In this document: positions 55,653 to 64,000 of the stretch, piece by piece
Numbering within the stretch: position 1 is the stretch's first letter
Layout: every line of letters starts with the position of its first letter
The notes under the pieces: model-generated
What the model was told of the DNA's origin: nothing
Seen by the model: only the letters and a program-made list of their open reading frames with translations
Database searches by the model: none
Position numbers and translations under genes: made by a program
Assembly (NCBI RefSeq): GCF_024346375.1
Contig: NZ_JAGQCV010000001.1
Location: 310,001-374,000, forward strand
Direction: 5' to 3'
DNA from: Synechococcus sp. ATX 2A4
GTDB lineage: Bacteria > Cyanobacteriota > Cyanobacteriia > PCC-6307 > Cyanobiaceae
DNA length: 64,000 nt

Positions 55653-56924
55653 CTAGCCAATGCTGTCCGATCGTTCTGGTGTGCATTGCGACAGAGTGGT
55701 TCTGGCTTCCTCAGCCTCCACTCCTTCCGCGCGGGGCCACTCCCGCAGGCCGCGGGCCAGCCGGTCAAGGCCTTCAGCCAACACCCCCGCCGAGGTGGCG
55801 AAGCAGAGGCGCACATGGCCGGCGGCACCGGCCCCGAACCAGCGCGGGCTGCCGGGCACCACGGCCAGAAGATGGCGCCGCAGCAACCAGTCCGTGAGCG
55901 GCTCCACGCCCCTCTCTCCCGCAGGAACGCGCACAAGCGCCACGTAGGTGGCATCGGGGGTTTCCACCTGGACGCCAGGCATGGCGCGCAGCAGTGTGAT
56001 GGCCTGATTGCGCCGCTCCAGCAGATGCTGCTGAAAGGCCTGCAACCAACGCAGGCCCTCCGGGGAATAGGCCGCCTCCGCCGCCACCTGGCTGAGGGTG
56101 GCGACTCCCGCCACGGTGGCGGGCTGCTCACTGGCGGCCAGCATCCGGGCACTGGCGTCGGCGTCGGTCATGGCCACGTAGCCCACACGCAGACCTGCCA
56201 GGGCAAAGGATTTCGAGAAGCCATGCACCACGGCGCCCTGGGCCGCCAGCGCCGGCTCGAGCGCCAGCCAGCTGGTGAACACAGCCGGCGGGTACACCAC
56301 CTCACTCCAGATCTCATCACTGAGCACGCGGATGCCGCGCTCCAGGCAGAAATGGCCCAGTGCCTCTAGCTCATCGCGCCGAAAACAGCGCCCCAGCGGG
56401 TTGTGGGGGTTGCACAGGCAAAGCATGCGGGTGCGTGGGCTGATCAGCCGCTCAAGCGCCTCCAGGTCGAGCGGGGCATGGCGATCCAGGCCCCAGAACA
56501 GGGGAATACCGCCAGCGGCCCGCACGGTGTGGGCGAAGAGAAAATCGGCCGGATCCCCCACCACCGCCTCCTCCCCCGGGCTGAGCCACTGGCGGGCCAC
56601 CATGGCCAGCCCGGCGGCGGCGCTGTCGACGGCGATCACCCCTGCCGCGCTCACGTCAGCGCCCCGCTCCTGGCGCAGATAGGTGGCCACGCCAGCACGA
56701 AAGGAGGGCAACCCGCCTGGGGGGCCATAGCTGAACACCCCGCTGCTGGCGTAGCGGATCACGGCCTCTTTGATCACGGGAGCCGCGGGAAAATCGGGGT
56801 CTGCGGCCGTGAGCGGAATCACCCCTTCGGGCTGCTCCGCCCAGCGCATGTTGTAGGCCCGCTCTCGGAGCAGCTCAAAGGGAACGACGGCATCGTCGAA
56901 ACAAAAGGGTTCACCCACCTTCAC
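55653..56924 (-). CDS. MalY/PatB-type PLP aminotransferase-fold enzyme
   Basis: 423 residues. PLP fold type I with GVIPLTAADPDFPAAPVIK, GVFSYGPPGGLPSFRAGVAT, LCNPHNPLGRCFRRDELEAL, VLSDEIWSEVVY, HGFSKSFALAGLRVGY (PLP lysine) and VRLCFATS (carboxylate Arg). This branch includes cystathionine beta-lyases and aminotransferases; the reaction is not settled by sequence. The first 4 nt overlap the stop of the flavin monooxygenase, implying a joint pathway. The tail (EARTTLSQCTPERSDSIG) is unusual. Confidence 0.85.
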   Translation of the reverse strand: MKVGEPFCFDDAVVPFELLRERAYNMRWAEQPEGVIPLTAADPDFPAAPVIKEAVIRYASSGVFSYGPPGGLPSFRAGVATYLRQERGADVSAAGVIAVDSAAAGLAMVARQWLSPGEEAVVGDPADFLFAHTVRAAGGIPLFWGLDRHAPLDLEALERLISPRTRMLCLCNPHNPLGRCFRRDELEALGHFCLERGIRVLSDEIWSEVVYPPAVFTSWLALEPALAAQGAVVHGFSKSFALAGLRVGYVAMTDADASARMLAASEQPATVAGVATLSQVAAEAAYSPEGLRWLQAFQQHLLERRNQAITLLRAMPGVQVETPDATYVALVRVPAGERGVEPLTDWLLRRHLLAVVPGSPRWFGAGAAGHVRLCFATSAGVLAEGLDRLARGLREWPRAEGVEAEEARTTLSQCTPERSDSIG

Positions 56925-58063
56925 TTGGCCAGCGGTAAAGAGGCACTCTCAAGCTCGGTGGGGGGGCGCACGAACTGGGCCGCCATGGAGCGGCCCGCAT
57001 GCAGATAGTGCTTCAGCGACGGGTGGCGCTTGTGGTGGTAGGTGCTCAAGGCCCGGTTGAGATGGGCAGGTTGGCGGCAGGCCAACAGCTGCTCGGAGAG
57101 GCAGACGGCATCCTCGAGCGCCGTGTTTGCTCCTTGGCTGGTGAAAGGCAACAGCGGATGGGCGGCATCACCTGCCAGCACCAGGTTGCCCCGCGCCAGA
57201 CGGGGGGGAGGGTCGATGTCGAGCGGCTGCCAGAGATGGGGCAGGGAAGGATGGGTGGCTTCGATCGTTTCCCGCACGAACTGAGGAAAGCGGCACAGAT
57301 GGATGTCAAGGAAGGCGGAGATGGCCCCGGGCTCCGGGGGGGCGAAGCGGTGGCTGTCGAACTGCACGAACCAGATCACACGCCCCTTGGTCAGGGGCAC
57401 CAGCCCGACCGCAAACCCACCGCAGGGGTCAAGCACCTTGACGAAGCGATGGCCCAAGGTGGCAGCCACGGCGGGCAGGTGGACACAGGCGACAATCTCG
57501 TTGACCCGGGCGCGGCGCGGTGTCACGGCGGGGCGATCGGCGGTGAGGACGGCGCGGCAGCGGGAGTTGACCCCATCTGCGCCGACGAACACATCAGCGC
57601 GATGGCGCACGAGCGAGTCCTGGCCGCCACAGGAGAAGGAGGCCGAGAGCATGCGGTCGTGGTCGTGCTCGAAGGCTTCAAAGCGGTGGTTGAACTGAAT
57701 CACCCCGGCAGGCAGACCCTCGGCCAGTGCACGCAGCAGCGAGGGACGGTCGACCGCGATCGTGTGGGTGACGGCGTGCTGGGCAATCGAACGCCCACAG
57801 GACGAAAGAATGGAGACCCGCTCAAGCGAATGGCCGATGCCACTGGCCAACACATCGATGCCAAGCGATTTCAAGGCGCGCTGGCCGTTTTCCAGCACCA
57901 GGAAGCCGAAGCCCTGGCGGTCCATGGTGGTGGAGCGCTCATAGACCTGCACGCGGTCGCCACCGCCGGCACCACCCCGGCAGAGCGAACGTGCCAGAGC
58001 AAGGCCGGCCACACCGCCGCCAATGACGGCCACCTTCAGCTCAGAAAGACCAAAGGCCCCCAT
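56921..58063 (-). CDS. FAD-dependent aromatic monooxygenase (UbiH/PHBH type)
   Basis: 380 residues. GxGxxG motif KVAVIGGGVAGLALARSL, DG motif VFVGADGVNSRCRAVL, and GD motif NLVLAGDAAHPLLPFTSQGA followed by NTALEDAVCL are intact, so it should bind FAD and NAD(P)H and hydroxylate an aromatic or similar substrate. Substrate unknown. Upstream gene of a coupled pair with the MalY/PatB-type enzyme. Confidence 0.88.
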   Translation of the reverse strand: MGAFGLSELKVAVIGGGVAGLALARSLCRGGAGGGDRVQVYERSTTMDRQGFGFLVLENGQRALKSLGIDVLASGIGHSLERVSILSSCGRSIAQHAVTHTIAVDRPSLLRALAEGLPAGVIQFNHRFEAFEHDHDRMLSASFSCGGQDSLVRHRADVFVGADGVNSRCRAVLTADRPAVTPRRARVNEIVACVHLPAVAATLGHRFVKVLDPCGGFAVGLVPLTKGRVIWFVQFDSHRFAPPEPGAISAFLDIHLCRFPQFVRETIEATHPSLPHLWQPLDIDPPPRLARGNLVLAGDAAHPLLPFTSQGANTALEDAVCLSEQLLACRQPAHLNRALSTYHHKRHPSLKHYLHAGRSMAAQFVRPPTELESASLPLAK

Positions 58064-58371
58064 CAGCCTTGACTCCGGTGAATTCAGATTTCAGAAACCA
58101 GATCTTGTCGTGAGCAACGGAAAGCGCATGCATCAAAGAACACGTTCACGATGCTTTTGGAGCCCACTAAGGCAAGCCAAAGGAATGATTCAGTGGGATT
58201 AAAATGTGAATCTGGCAAAAATTTCCTGAGAACTGCTTGACTTGACTCCCTCGGTGCCGACCAAGGCAGCCCCTAGAGCAACACCATTGGCATGGGCCGC
58301 GGCAGATGGCTTGATCGAGAGTCTCGCTTGCAGCTTGAGAAGCACCTGCCTGCCAAAGCAAACGGGGCGAG
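58064..58371. other. Intergenic, promoter side of the monooxygenase gene
   Basis: 300 bases with an AT-rich section at 58080-58240. No gene seen. Should hold the monooxygenase promoter. Confidence 0.4.
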
Positions 58372-58659
58372 ATTCAGGCCATCGGCATCAACGGATTCGG
58401 ACGAATCGGCAGGCATGTGTTTCGCCGCGGCTTCGAAGTCGAAGGCATTCCTGTGGTCGGCATCAACAATCCCCTGGAGATCGATGACATCGCCTACAGG
58501 CTCCACTACGACTCCACCGATGGACGCTGCTTGGGGCAGGTAGGGATCGACGGCAACGACCTGAACGTGAACAGCCCGTCGGTGATAACCAGTGATCACA
58601 ACGCGTGGGGCTATTCCTGCAAAGGCCTCGATTTCATTGGCCCCATCGCCAGCCGCTGA
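58372..58659 (+). pseudogene. N-terminal fragment of glyceraldehyde-3-phosphate dehydrogenase
   Basis: In one plus-strand frame: IQAIGINGFGRIGRHVFRRG, FEVEGIPVVGINNPLEIDDI, AYRLHYDSTDGRCLGQVGID, GNDLNVNSPSVITSD. This is the NAD-binding start of GAPDH (NGFGRIGR, then xDSTHGR with His changed to Asp). After about 75 residues homology ends (HNAWGYSCKGLDFIGPIASR) and the frame stops; the catalytic Cys domain is missing. The expected start Met is also lost. Its last 49 bases overlap the 3' end of the converging GNAT-like gene. Confidence 0.8.
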
Positions 58660-59171
58660 GCCAAGCGGGAGGAGCGCCGCAGGCCTTCGCTGCAGCGGCC
58701 TGACATCAACAGGCCGGAGCCGCCCCACACCAGCCGCAGGGGCAGGTCGCCCACGCGGGCGGCCAGCTCCCGTTGCGGCGTGAAGCCAAGCCGGCGGAAA
58801 TAACGCACCAGGCGGCGATGCTGGCGCTCCTCATCGCGGATCGCCAGCAGGCGTGCGCGCCGGCAGGGGGTGGCCTCCAGCGCCCAGGCGAATGTGGCCG
58901 CCCAGATCAGCGGGCCCACCGCCGGTGGTGCCTGCACCACGCGCATGGTGTCGAGCTGCAGGCCGGCGGCGGTGGGCAGGGCCCAGCCCTTGAGCTCACC
59001 GACCAGGGCGGGTGGGCCTTCCGGCCGGACGCAAGCCACCCCGACCCGCAGCGTCCATACCCCCAGGCGCCGGTCCACCTGCAACCGCAGCAGCAGGCCG
59101 TTGGCCGCCGCCCAGCGCTCCAGATCGCCCAGCGACGGCAGCGGGCCGAGAGCAGGCACTGCACTGCTCAT
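58611..59171 (-). CDS. GNAT-like hypothetical protein
   Basis: 186 residues. The central part PLIWAATFAWALEATPCRRA followed by RLLAIRDEERQHRRLVRYFR and RLGF recalls the CoA-binding helix and the final strand of GNAT acetyltransferases, but the R/QxxGxG/A loop is not clear. No substrate can be suggested. Its ATG overlaps the GST gene stop by 4 nt. The 3' end runs over the gapdh fragment, so the last 15 or so residues may be newly acquired. Confidence 0.65.
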   Translation of the reverse strand: MSSAVPALGPLPSLGDLERWAAANGLLLRLQVDRRLGVWTLRVGVACVRPEGPPALVGELKGWALPTAAGLQLDTMRVVQAPPAVGPLIWAATFAWALEATPCRRARLLAIRDEERQHRRLVRYFRRLGFTPQRELAARVGDLPLRLVWGGSGLLMSGRCSEGLRRSSRLAQRLAMGPMKSRPLQE

Positions 59172-60208
59172 GCCGCCTGCCGCGCTGCCGTGAGTGGCTC
59201 CGCCGCCACCACCGCGTCGAGGGCCAGGGGGCCGTGGATGTGGGGGAACAGCTCCGCGCTGCCGGCTGGGGACTCCAGCCGCAGGGGCACCGCGAGCCGG
59301 GCAGGGTCAATCGAGAGCAGCACCAGATCGGGGCCATCGGCGTAGAAGCGGGCCTGGGTAGCCGCCAGCTGATGGGCAAAGCAGGCATGGATGAAGCCCA
59401 CCTGCTCCAGGCTGCGGCCACGGGTGGAGCGGCAGTACACACCGGCGCGGATGGCTTCCTGCCAGTCGGCCGCCAGGGCCAGGTGGTGGATCAGGCGCCC
59501 GGTGGGGAAGGGTTGGCCGGGAGCTTCAGCGCTCCAGGGCTGCTGCAGGGCCATCACCGCCGCCAACGGGGCGCTGGCGAGGAACCGGCCCAGCCAGGAC
59601 TGCAACGCCGCCAGTCCAGGGAGGGCGTCGAAGGCAGCGGGATCCGCCAGCCGGAACTGGCGCACGAAGGGCAGCAGAGCGACATCGGCCAGCGACGGCC
59701 TGGCCCCCAGCAGCCAGGCATCCCCGTGGGCGGGCGCCGCCTGCTCTTGCCGCCGGTTCCAGTCGCCGAGCACCTGCAGGGCCGCTTCGCGATGGGCCAA
59801 TGGGTCGGCGCCGGGATGGCGGCTGGCGTATTTGTAGCGATCGAGATGGTGCTTGAACACCTCGTCGTTGCAGCGGATCAAGGCGGCCAGCTCCCGCTGC
59901 GCCTCCGCCGCAGGCCCAACTGGTTCACCGGAGGGGGTGTTGTCACGGCGCAGCAGCCAGTCGTCGGGATCGTGCTGCCGCAGCGCCCAGGCCATGATCT
60001 CCAGGCTTTGCTCGATCACCGGGCCATCCGGCAGCACCAGCACCGGCACCGTGCCCTTGGGCGAGGCCTGCAGCAGCTCCGGCGGCTTGGCCGCCAGCCG
60101 CACCTCACGCAACTCCACCAGCAGGCCGGCCCGCTCGATCGCCAGCCGTGCCCGGATCGCGTAGGGGCAGCGGCGGAAGCTGTAGAGCACCGGGAGAGAG
60201 CCGCTCAT
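59168..60208 (-). CDS. Glutathione S-transferase fused to a DUF952 domain
   Basis: 346 residues from ATG 60208. Residues 1-210 are a GST: thioredoxin fold VLYSFRRCPYAIRARLAIER with a CPYA active site, SPKGTVPVLVLPDG with the cis-Pro, IEQSLEIM, then the helical domain ending LGARPSLADVALLPFVRQF. Residues 235-340 are DUF952: IHHLALAADWQEAIRAGVYC, GFIHACFAHQL, LVLLSIDPARL, AELFPHIHGPLALDAV. DUF952 is usually a separate small protein; its HACF and FPHIHG residues suggest a catalytic pocket. Overlaps both neighbours by 4 nt. Confidence 0.9.
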   Translation of the reverse strand: MSGSLPVLYSFRRCPYAIRARLAIERAGLLVELREVRLAAKPPELLQASPKGTVPVLVLPDGPVIEQSLEIMAWALRQHDPDDWLLRRDNTPSGEPVGPAAEAQRELAALIRCNDEVFKHHLDRYKYASRHPGADPLAHREAALQVLGDWNRRQEQAAPAHGDAWLLGARPSLADVALLPFVRQFRLADPAAFDALPGLAALQSWLGRFLASAPLAAVMALQQPWSAEAPGQPFPTGRLIHHLALAADWQEAIRAGVYCRSTRGRSLEQVGFIHACFAHQLAATQARFYADGPDLVLLSIDPARLAVPLRLESPAGSAELFPHIHGPLALDAVVAAEPLTAARQAA

Positions 60209-61200
60209 GGGCACGGGGAGCCGCCCGCCCGCCCGCCAAGACCAGCAGGCTCAGCATCAGCCGCGCCGGCTCCGGCACCGATGTGCCGGCCCCCGCGGCT
60301 GGCGGCCAGCACACTTTGCCGCTGGCGTTCAGCGAAACGGGCCCGGTCGGCGTCGCTGAAGCGATTGCGGCAGTGCCGGCAGCTCACCCCCTGCAGATAA
60401 CTGTCGAGCTGGCGATCCGCTGGCGAGAGCGGCAGACCACACGCGTGGCAGAGGCTGAAGCCTCCGGGCTCAAGCCGGTGGTTCAGTGCCACCCGTTGGT
60501 CGAATACATAACACTCGCCCTGCCAATGGCTCTGCTCGGGAGGCACCTCCTCCAGATAGCGCAGGATGCCCCCCTGCAGGTGATGCACCCCCTCAAAGCC
60601 CTGCTGACGCAGATAGGCGGTGGCCTTTTCGCAGCGGATTCCGCCTGTGCAGAACAGGGCCAGCCGCTCGGGGCGGCGGGCGGCCACCAGGGGGGCCAAC
60701 TCCTGATCCACCCACTGGGGGAACTCCCGGAAGCTCTCCAGGCCCGGATCGATCGCTCCGGCAAAGCTGCCGAGCGCCACCTCATAGCTGTTGCGGGTGT
60801 CGATCACCAGCGTGGTGGGATCGGCGATCAGCTCCTGCCAGGCCTGGGGCGGCACGGGGGTGCCGGGCCTGGAGGCCGGCTCCGCTGCCGGCGGGGGCGT
60901 CAGCTGCACAGAAGCGCAGCCCATCGTGACGATCTCCCGTTTCAGCCGCACTTTGAGGCGATGGAAGGCCTGGTCCCCACTCCAGGAGGTTCTGGCCTCC
61001 AGATCGGCCAGGCCGCTCTGGCGCCGCAGCAGCTCCAGCAGGCCTTCCACGCCGGCGGCGCTGCCGCAGATGGTGCCGTTGACCCCTTCGTCCGCCACCA
61101 GGACCGTGCCCCGCAGCCCAGCCGCCAGGCCGGCCTGCAGCAGTTCCTGGCGCAGCGCAACGGGCTGGTGGATGGGGGTGAAGCGGTAGAAGGCCGCCAC
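60205..61200 (-). CDS. trhO: tRNA uridine(34) hydroxylase TrhO (rhodanese family)
   Basis: 331 residues from GTG 61200. Starts with the acylphosphatase-like domain (FYRFTPIHQPVALRQELLQA, GTVLVADEGVNGTICG), then the rhodanese domain VIDTRNSYEVALGSFAGAI, with FREFPQWV and the catalytic loop LFCTGGIRCEKATAYLR, followed by a Cys-rich region CHACGLPLSPAD and CRHCRNRF. This is TrhO/YceA, which makes 5-hydroxyuridine at the wobble base with O2. The ATGA overlap with the GST gene continues the operon. Confidence 0.92.
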   Translation of the reverse strand: MAAFYRFTPIHQPVALRQELLQAGLAAGLRGTVLVADEGVNGTICGSAAGVEGLLELLRRQSGLADLEARTSWSGDQAFHRLKVRLKREIVTMGCASVQLTPPPAAEPASRPGTPVPPQAWQELIADPTTLVIDTRNSYEVALGSFAGAIDPGLESFREFPQWVDQELAPLVAARRPERLALFCTGGIRCEKATAYLRQQGFEGVHHLQGGILRYLEEVPPEQSHWQGECYVFDQRVALNHRLEPGGFSLCHACGLPLSPADRQLDSYLQGVSCRHCRNRFSDADRARFAERQRQSVLAASRGGRHIGAGAGAADAEPAGLGGRAGGSPCP

Positions 61201-61219
61201 CCGGAACGGCAGCGCAGGC

Positions 61220-62341
61220 TCAGCCAGAAGTCACCGCCCGGCCGGGGGCCTGCTTGGATTCCCCAGTCGACGGCTCGGACTCCTCAGCCGACAGCTCGCT
61301 CCATTGAGCGCGTACACCGGCCGCCGCCAGCAGGGCCCGATCGGCGTCCACGTCGGGGTTGCCAGTGGTGAGCAGGGTGTCGCCGTAGAAGATCGAATCG
61401 GCCCCGGCCTGCAGGCAGAGAATCTGCGCCTCGCGGCTGAGCGCCGTGCGACCGGCGCTCAGCCGCACCCGGCTGTGGGGCATGAGGATCCGGGCGGTGG
61501 CCACCATGCGCACCAGGTCGAGCGGATCCAGCGGCGGCTGCTCTTCCAGCGGGGTGCCCTCCACCGCCACCAGAGCGTTGATCGGCACGCTCTCGGGATG
61601 GGGATCGAGGCTGGCGAGCACCTGCAGCAGACCGGCCCGGTCGTTGCTGGTTTCGCCCATGCCGATGATGCCGCCGCAGCAGAGGGTGATGCCGGCCCGG
61701 CGCACCCGCTCCAGCGTTTCCAGCCGCTCCTGGTAGGTGCGGGTGGTGATGATCCGGTGGTAGTGCTCCGGGCTGGTGTCGAGGTTGTGGTTGTAGGCGG
61801 TGAGGCCCGCCTCCGCCAGCCGCGCCGCCTGGGCGTCGGTGAGCATGCCAGCGGTGACACAGGCCTCCAGGCCCAGCTGCCGCACGCCGCGCACCATGGC
61901 GAGCATCGCTTCAAACGGTGCCCCCTCGCGGATCTCGCGCCAGGCCCAGCCCATGCAGAAGCGATCGGCACCGGCCTGCTTCGCCGCCCGCGCCCGGGCC
62001 AGCACCAGCTCCACATCGCGCTCCGGCTGGCCGGTCACATCGGCGCTGTGGTGCATCGACTGGGGGCAATAGGCGCAGTCCTCCTCGCAGCCGCCGGTTT
62101 TGACGCTCAGCAGCGAGGCCAGCTGCACGTGATAGCCGGGGTTGGCACGGCGGTGCACCTGCTGGGCGCGCCAGAGCAGCTCCAGCAAGGGGGCTTCCAG
62201 CAGCGCCTGAATCTCGTCCCGGCTCCAGTCGTGGCGAATCGGAACCGGCGTGGTTTCAAGCGCAGCGTCGGGCGCAGGTGCCTGTGGGGAGGCTTCTGCC
62301 GCACGGGCGGTGCCGCTGGAGAGGGTGGGAGAAGCGATCAA
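61220..62341 (-). CDS. bioB: Biotin synthase BioB
   Basis: 373 residues. Radical-SAM site [13 protein letters not shown] preceded by [11 protein letters not shown]; further blocks [57 protein letters not shown] (2Fe-2S Arg ligand) and [15 protein letters not shown]. It inserts sulfur into dethiobiotin. The 35-residue Ala/Pro-rich lead and the acidic tail ([16 protein letters not shown]) are extra to the family core. Confidence 0.96.
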   Translation of the reverse strand: MIASPTLSSGTARAAEASPQAPAPDAALETTPVPIRHDWSRDEIQALLEAPLLELLWRAQQVHRRANPGYHVQLASLLSVKTGGCEEDCAYCPQSMHHSADVTGQPERDVELVLARARAAKQAGADRFCMGWAWREIREGAPFEAMLAMVRGVRQLGLEACVTAGMLTDAQAARLAEAGLTAYNHNLDTSPEHYHRIITTRTYQERLETLERVRRAGITLCCGGIIGMGETSNDRAGLLQVLASLDPHPESVPINALVAVEGTPLEEQPPLDPLDLVRMVATARILMPHSRVRLSAGRTALSREAQILCLQAGADSIFYGDTLLTTGNPDVDADRALLAAAGVRAQWSELSAEESEPSTGESKQAPGRAVTSG

Positions 62342-62364
62342 GGCGACTGGGGAGGGAGGAAGGA

Positions 62365-63159
62365 TCAGGCGGACAGCGGAGCGACGCCACCGAAGCGCCG
62401 CTGGCGACTTTGATAATCGTTCAAGGCCCGCAACAGGGCGTCTTCGTTGAAATCGGGCCAGAGCACATCGGTGATGTGGATCTCGGCGTAGGCGAGCTGC
62501 CAGAGCAGGAAGTTGCTGATCCGGTATTCGCCGCTGGTGCGGATCAGCAGATCGGGATCCACCTCATCGGCGGTCTGCAGTTCAGCGGCAAAGGCCTGCT
62601 CGTCGATGTTGGCCGGATCCAGTTCGCCGCGGGCCACCTGATCGGCCAGCCGTCGCGCCGCCTGCACCAGCTCGCGGCGGCCGCCGTAGTTGGTGCAGAC
62701 GTTGAAGTGAATGCCGCTGTTCTCGGCCGTGCGCCGCGTGGCGGAGGCGATCAACTCCTGCAGGCCGGGTGGCAGTTGCTCAAGGTCGCCGAGGAAGCGG
62801 ATGCGCACCTGTTCGCGGTCAAGGGCCTCAAGCTCGCGGGCCAGCACCCGCTCGAACAGGGTCATCAGGAAGCTCACCTCCTCGCCAGGGCGGTTCCAGT
62901 TCTCGGTGGAGAAGGCATAGGCCGTGAGGGCGCCGATGCCCCAGTCGCTGCAGAGGCGGAGGGTGCGCTTGAGGGCTTCGACCCCCTCGCGGTGCCCCAT
63001 CACCCGTGGCAAGTTGCGCTGGCGGGCCCAGCGGCCATTGCCATCCATGATCACGGCCACGTGGGCCGGCAAACGGGTGGGATCCAGCTCGGACGGCACG
63101 GCCCTCAAGGGCTGCGGATGCGCCTGGATCAGGGGAGTGGTCGCCGGGGAGCGACTCAT
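62365..63159 (-). CDS. uppS: Isoprenyl transferase UppS (undecaprenyl diphosphate synthase)
   Basis: 264 residues. Conserved blocks: [20 protein letters not shown] (catalytic Asp, P loop), [59 protein letters not shown] and [15 protein letters not shown]. It builds the C55 carrier for cell-wall polymers. The ATG overlaps the cdaA stop by 4 nt, so carrier supply and c-di-AMP synthesis are translated together; this cdaA-uppS order is known from other cyanobacteria. Confidence 0.96.
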   Translation of the reverse strand: MSRSPATTPLIQAHPQPLRAVPSELDPTRLPAHVAVIMDGNGRWARQRNLPRVMGHREGVEALKRTLRLCSDWGIGALTAYAFSTENWNRPGEEVSFLMTLFERVLARELEALDREQVRIRFLGDLEQLPPGLQELIASATRRTAENSGIHFNVCTNYGGRRELVQAARRLADQVARGELDPANIDEQAFAAELQTADEVDPDLLIRTSGEYRISNFLLWQLAYAEIHITDVLWPDFNEDALLRALNDYQSRQRRFGGVAPLSA

Positions 63160-63995
63160 GCGCGTGACTCTGGCGTGTCCTTCGACACGCTACGTCCCGT
63201 GGGCAGCGCCACCACCGTGCCGTGCCCGGACTTCGGCGTGGGCTTGGTGGTGGGCTGGGCCAAGGCGAGGCTGAGCAGCTCCCGCAGGCGGCTGCTGGTG
63301 ATCGGCCGCTCCAGCCGGCCATGGCGCGCCAGCGAGAGGGTGCCCGTTTCCTCCGACACCACGATGCAGAGGCAGCGGTCGAAGCGCTCGGTGATGCCGA
63401 GGGCTGCCAGGTGGCGGGTGCCGTAGCGGGTGAGGCCCTGCCGGGACAGGGGCAGGATCACCCCCGCCGAAAGGATGCGGTTGCCCCGCACCAACAGGGC
63501 GCCGTCGTGCAGCGGCGTATCAGCTGCAAACAGGTTGAGGATCAGATCCACCGACAGCACGGCGTCGAGATCGATGCCGGGATTGAGAAAATCTTCCGGA
63601 CGGAGATCACTACCGAGATCCACGAGCATCAGTGCACCACGGCGATGCTGCGACAAGCAGCCTGCGGCTTCGGTGAGCACCGCCACAGAACCGGACACCG
63701 CCGCATCCGCCGCCTGGCTGCCGAGCAGCACATCAAGCCGGCCGGTGCCGAGCAGCTCCATCAGGCGGCGCAGTTCGCCTTGCCAGAGGATCGCCAGCGC
63801 CAGGCTGCACCCGAGCACCACCGCTTCCAACAGACGCGTGGTGAGCGGCAACACGGCGATGCGCTGCACCACCCACACCAGCGCCACCAGGAACAACCAG
63901 CCCCGCAGCAGCCACAGCGTGCGGGGCTCGCGCACCCTTGCCAGCAGCAACACCCCCAAGGAGGAGGCCAGCACGACATCGAGAATCAGGCGCAC
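63156..63995 (-). CDS. cdaA: Diadenylate cyclase CdaA, possibly cut by the window edge
   Basis: 279 residues from GTG 63995, but the frame is open to the window edge and the start may lie beyond it. Two to three N-terminal membrane spans, then the DAC domain: [40 protein letters not shown] (DGA motif), [27 protein letters not shown]. The standard second motif is GTRHRAA; here the final Arg of RHR is Leu. The C-terminal 45 residues are low complexity. It makes c-di-AMP from two ATP, a signal tied to cell wall, osmotic balance and night survival in cyanobacteria. Confidence 0.88.
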   Translation of the reverse strand: MRLILDVVLASSLGVLLLARVREPRTLWLLRGWLFLVALVWVVQRIAVLPLTTRLLEAVVLGCSLALAILWQGELRRLMELLGTGRLDVLLGSQAADAAVSGSVAVLTEAAGCLSQHRRGALMLVDLGSDLRPEDFLNPGIDLDAVLSVDLILNLFAADTPLHDGALLVRGNRILSAGVILPLSRQGLTRYGTRHLAALGITERFDRCLCIVVSEETGTLSLARHGRLERPITSSRLRELLSLALAQPTTKPTPKSGHGTVVALPTGRSVSKDTPESRA

Positions 63996-64000
63996 GTCGA

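Noticed and set aside
59012-60400. A 462-residue plus-strand frame opposite the GST gene
   Set aside because: Antisense shadow; GST/DUF952 and TrhO on the minus strand have full motifs.

Overview
The window reads as a chromosomal segment of a high-GC unicellular alpha-cyanobacterium of the Cyanobium / marine-or-freshwater Synechococcus type. Evidence in the sequence: photosystem and pigment genes (psbY, a PsbP-like lipoprotein, ycf54 for the chlorophyll cyclase, crtH for carotene isomerisation), cyanobacteria-specific small families (DUF2499, DUF6761-like, a Nif11-type protein), glnN-type glutamine synthetase III, and dense packing with many ATGA/GTGA stop-start overlaps. No ribosomal operon, prophage, CRISPR array or intact transposon was seen. 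The only RNA gene recognised is one tRNA-Lys(UUU).

Layout. 1-2.5 kb: DUF2499, csaB, a tiny membrane ORF, a secreted peroxiredoxin and rpmB. 2.5-4.75 kb: a decayed stretch between rpmB and htpG with a broken metallophosphoesterase, a secreted protein carrying a PGPLP-type C-terminal sorting signal, and a dead REP-type (Y1) transposase. 4.75-12.1 kb: htpG, a GluR0-like ligand-gated channel with an unusual pore, a shikimate-dehydrogenase-like enzyme with a changed substrate motif, a gene-poor stretch, and a pyruvate/indolepyruvate decarboxylase. Several of these look acquired or divergent. 12.1-23.2 kb: a core block (tRNA-Lys, gamma-carbonic-anhydrase-like protein, psbY, trmFO, crtH, a response regulator without its phosphoacceptor Asp, grx4-bolA, plsC, pdxJ-ycf54, Nif11-type protein, PPP phosphatase).

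23.2-33.5 kb is a four-gene recC-recB-recD-MFS operon in which every junction overlaps by 4 nt. 33.7-42.3 kb carries glnN, a mannose-6-phosphate-isomerase-type cupin, a DEAD-box helicase with a DbpA RNA-binding domain, an ABC half-transporter and a ParB-like protein. 42.3-50.8 kb is an envelope/export region: LytR-CpsA-Psr protein, two FUSC-type membrane proteins and a TolC-like channel (overlapping genes). It meets a converging set with an NHLM-bacteriocin-type HlyD adaptor, a tiny two-TM protein, a DAO-type flavoenzyme and CyanoP. 50.8-58.1 kb has recR (no standard start codon), lipA, a coupled pair of c-di-GMP proteins (one with a degenerate GGDEF) and a flavin monooxygenase overlapping a MalY/PatB-type PLP enzyme. 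58.3-64 kb has a gapdh fragment and then one long minus-strand operon, cdaA-uppS-bioB-trhO-GST/DUF952-GNAT-like, running off the right edge.

The most interesting leads are the two-sided FUSC/TolC versus NHLM-HlyD/flavoenzyme export locus, the GluR0-like receptor without a recognisable K+ filter, the recR gene without ATG/GTG/TTG, the paired signalling proteins with lost catalytic residues, and a recurring pattern of short tandem duplications at or just behind stop codons. All functional assignments rest on motif reading by eye; no database search was run.
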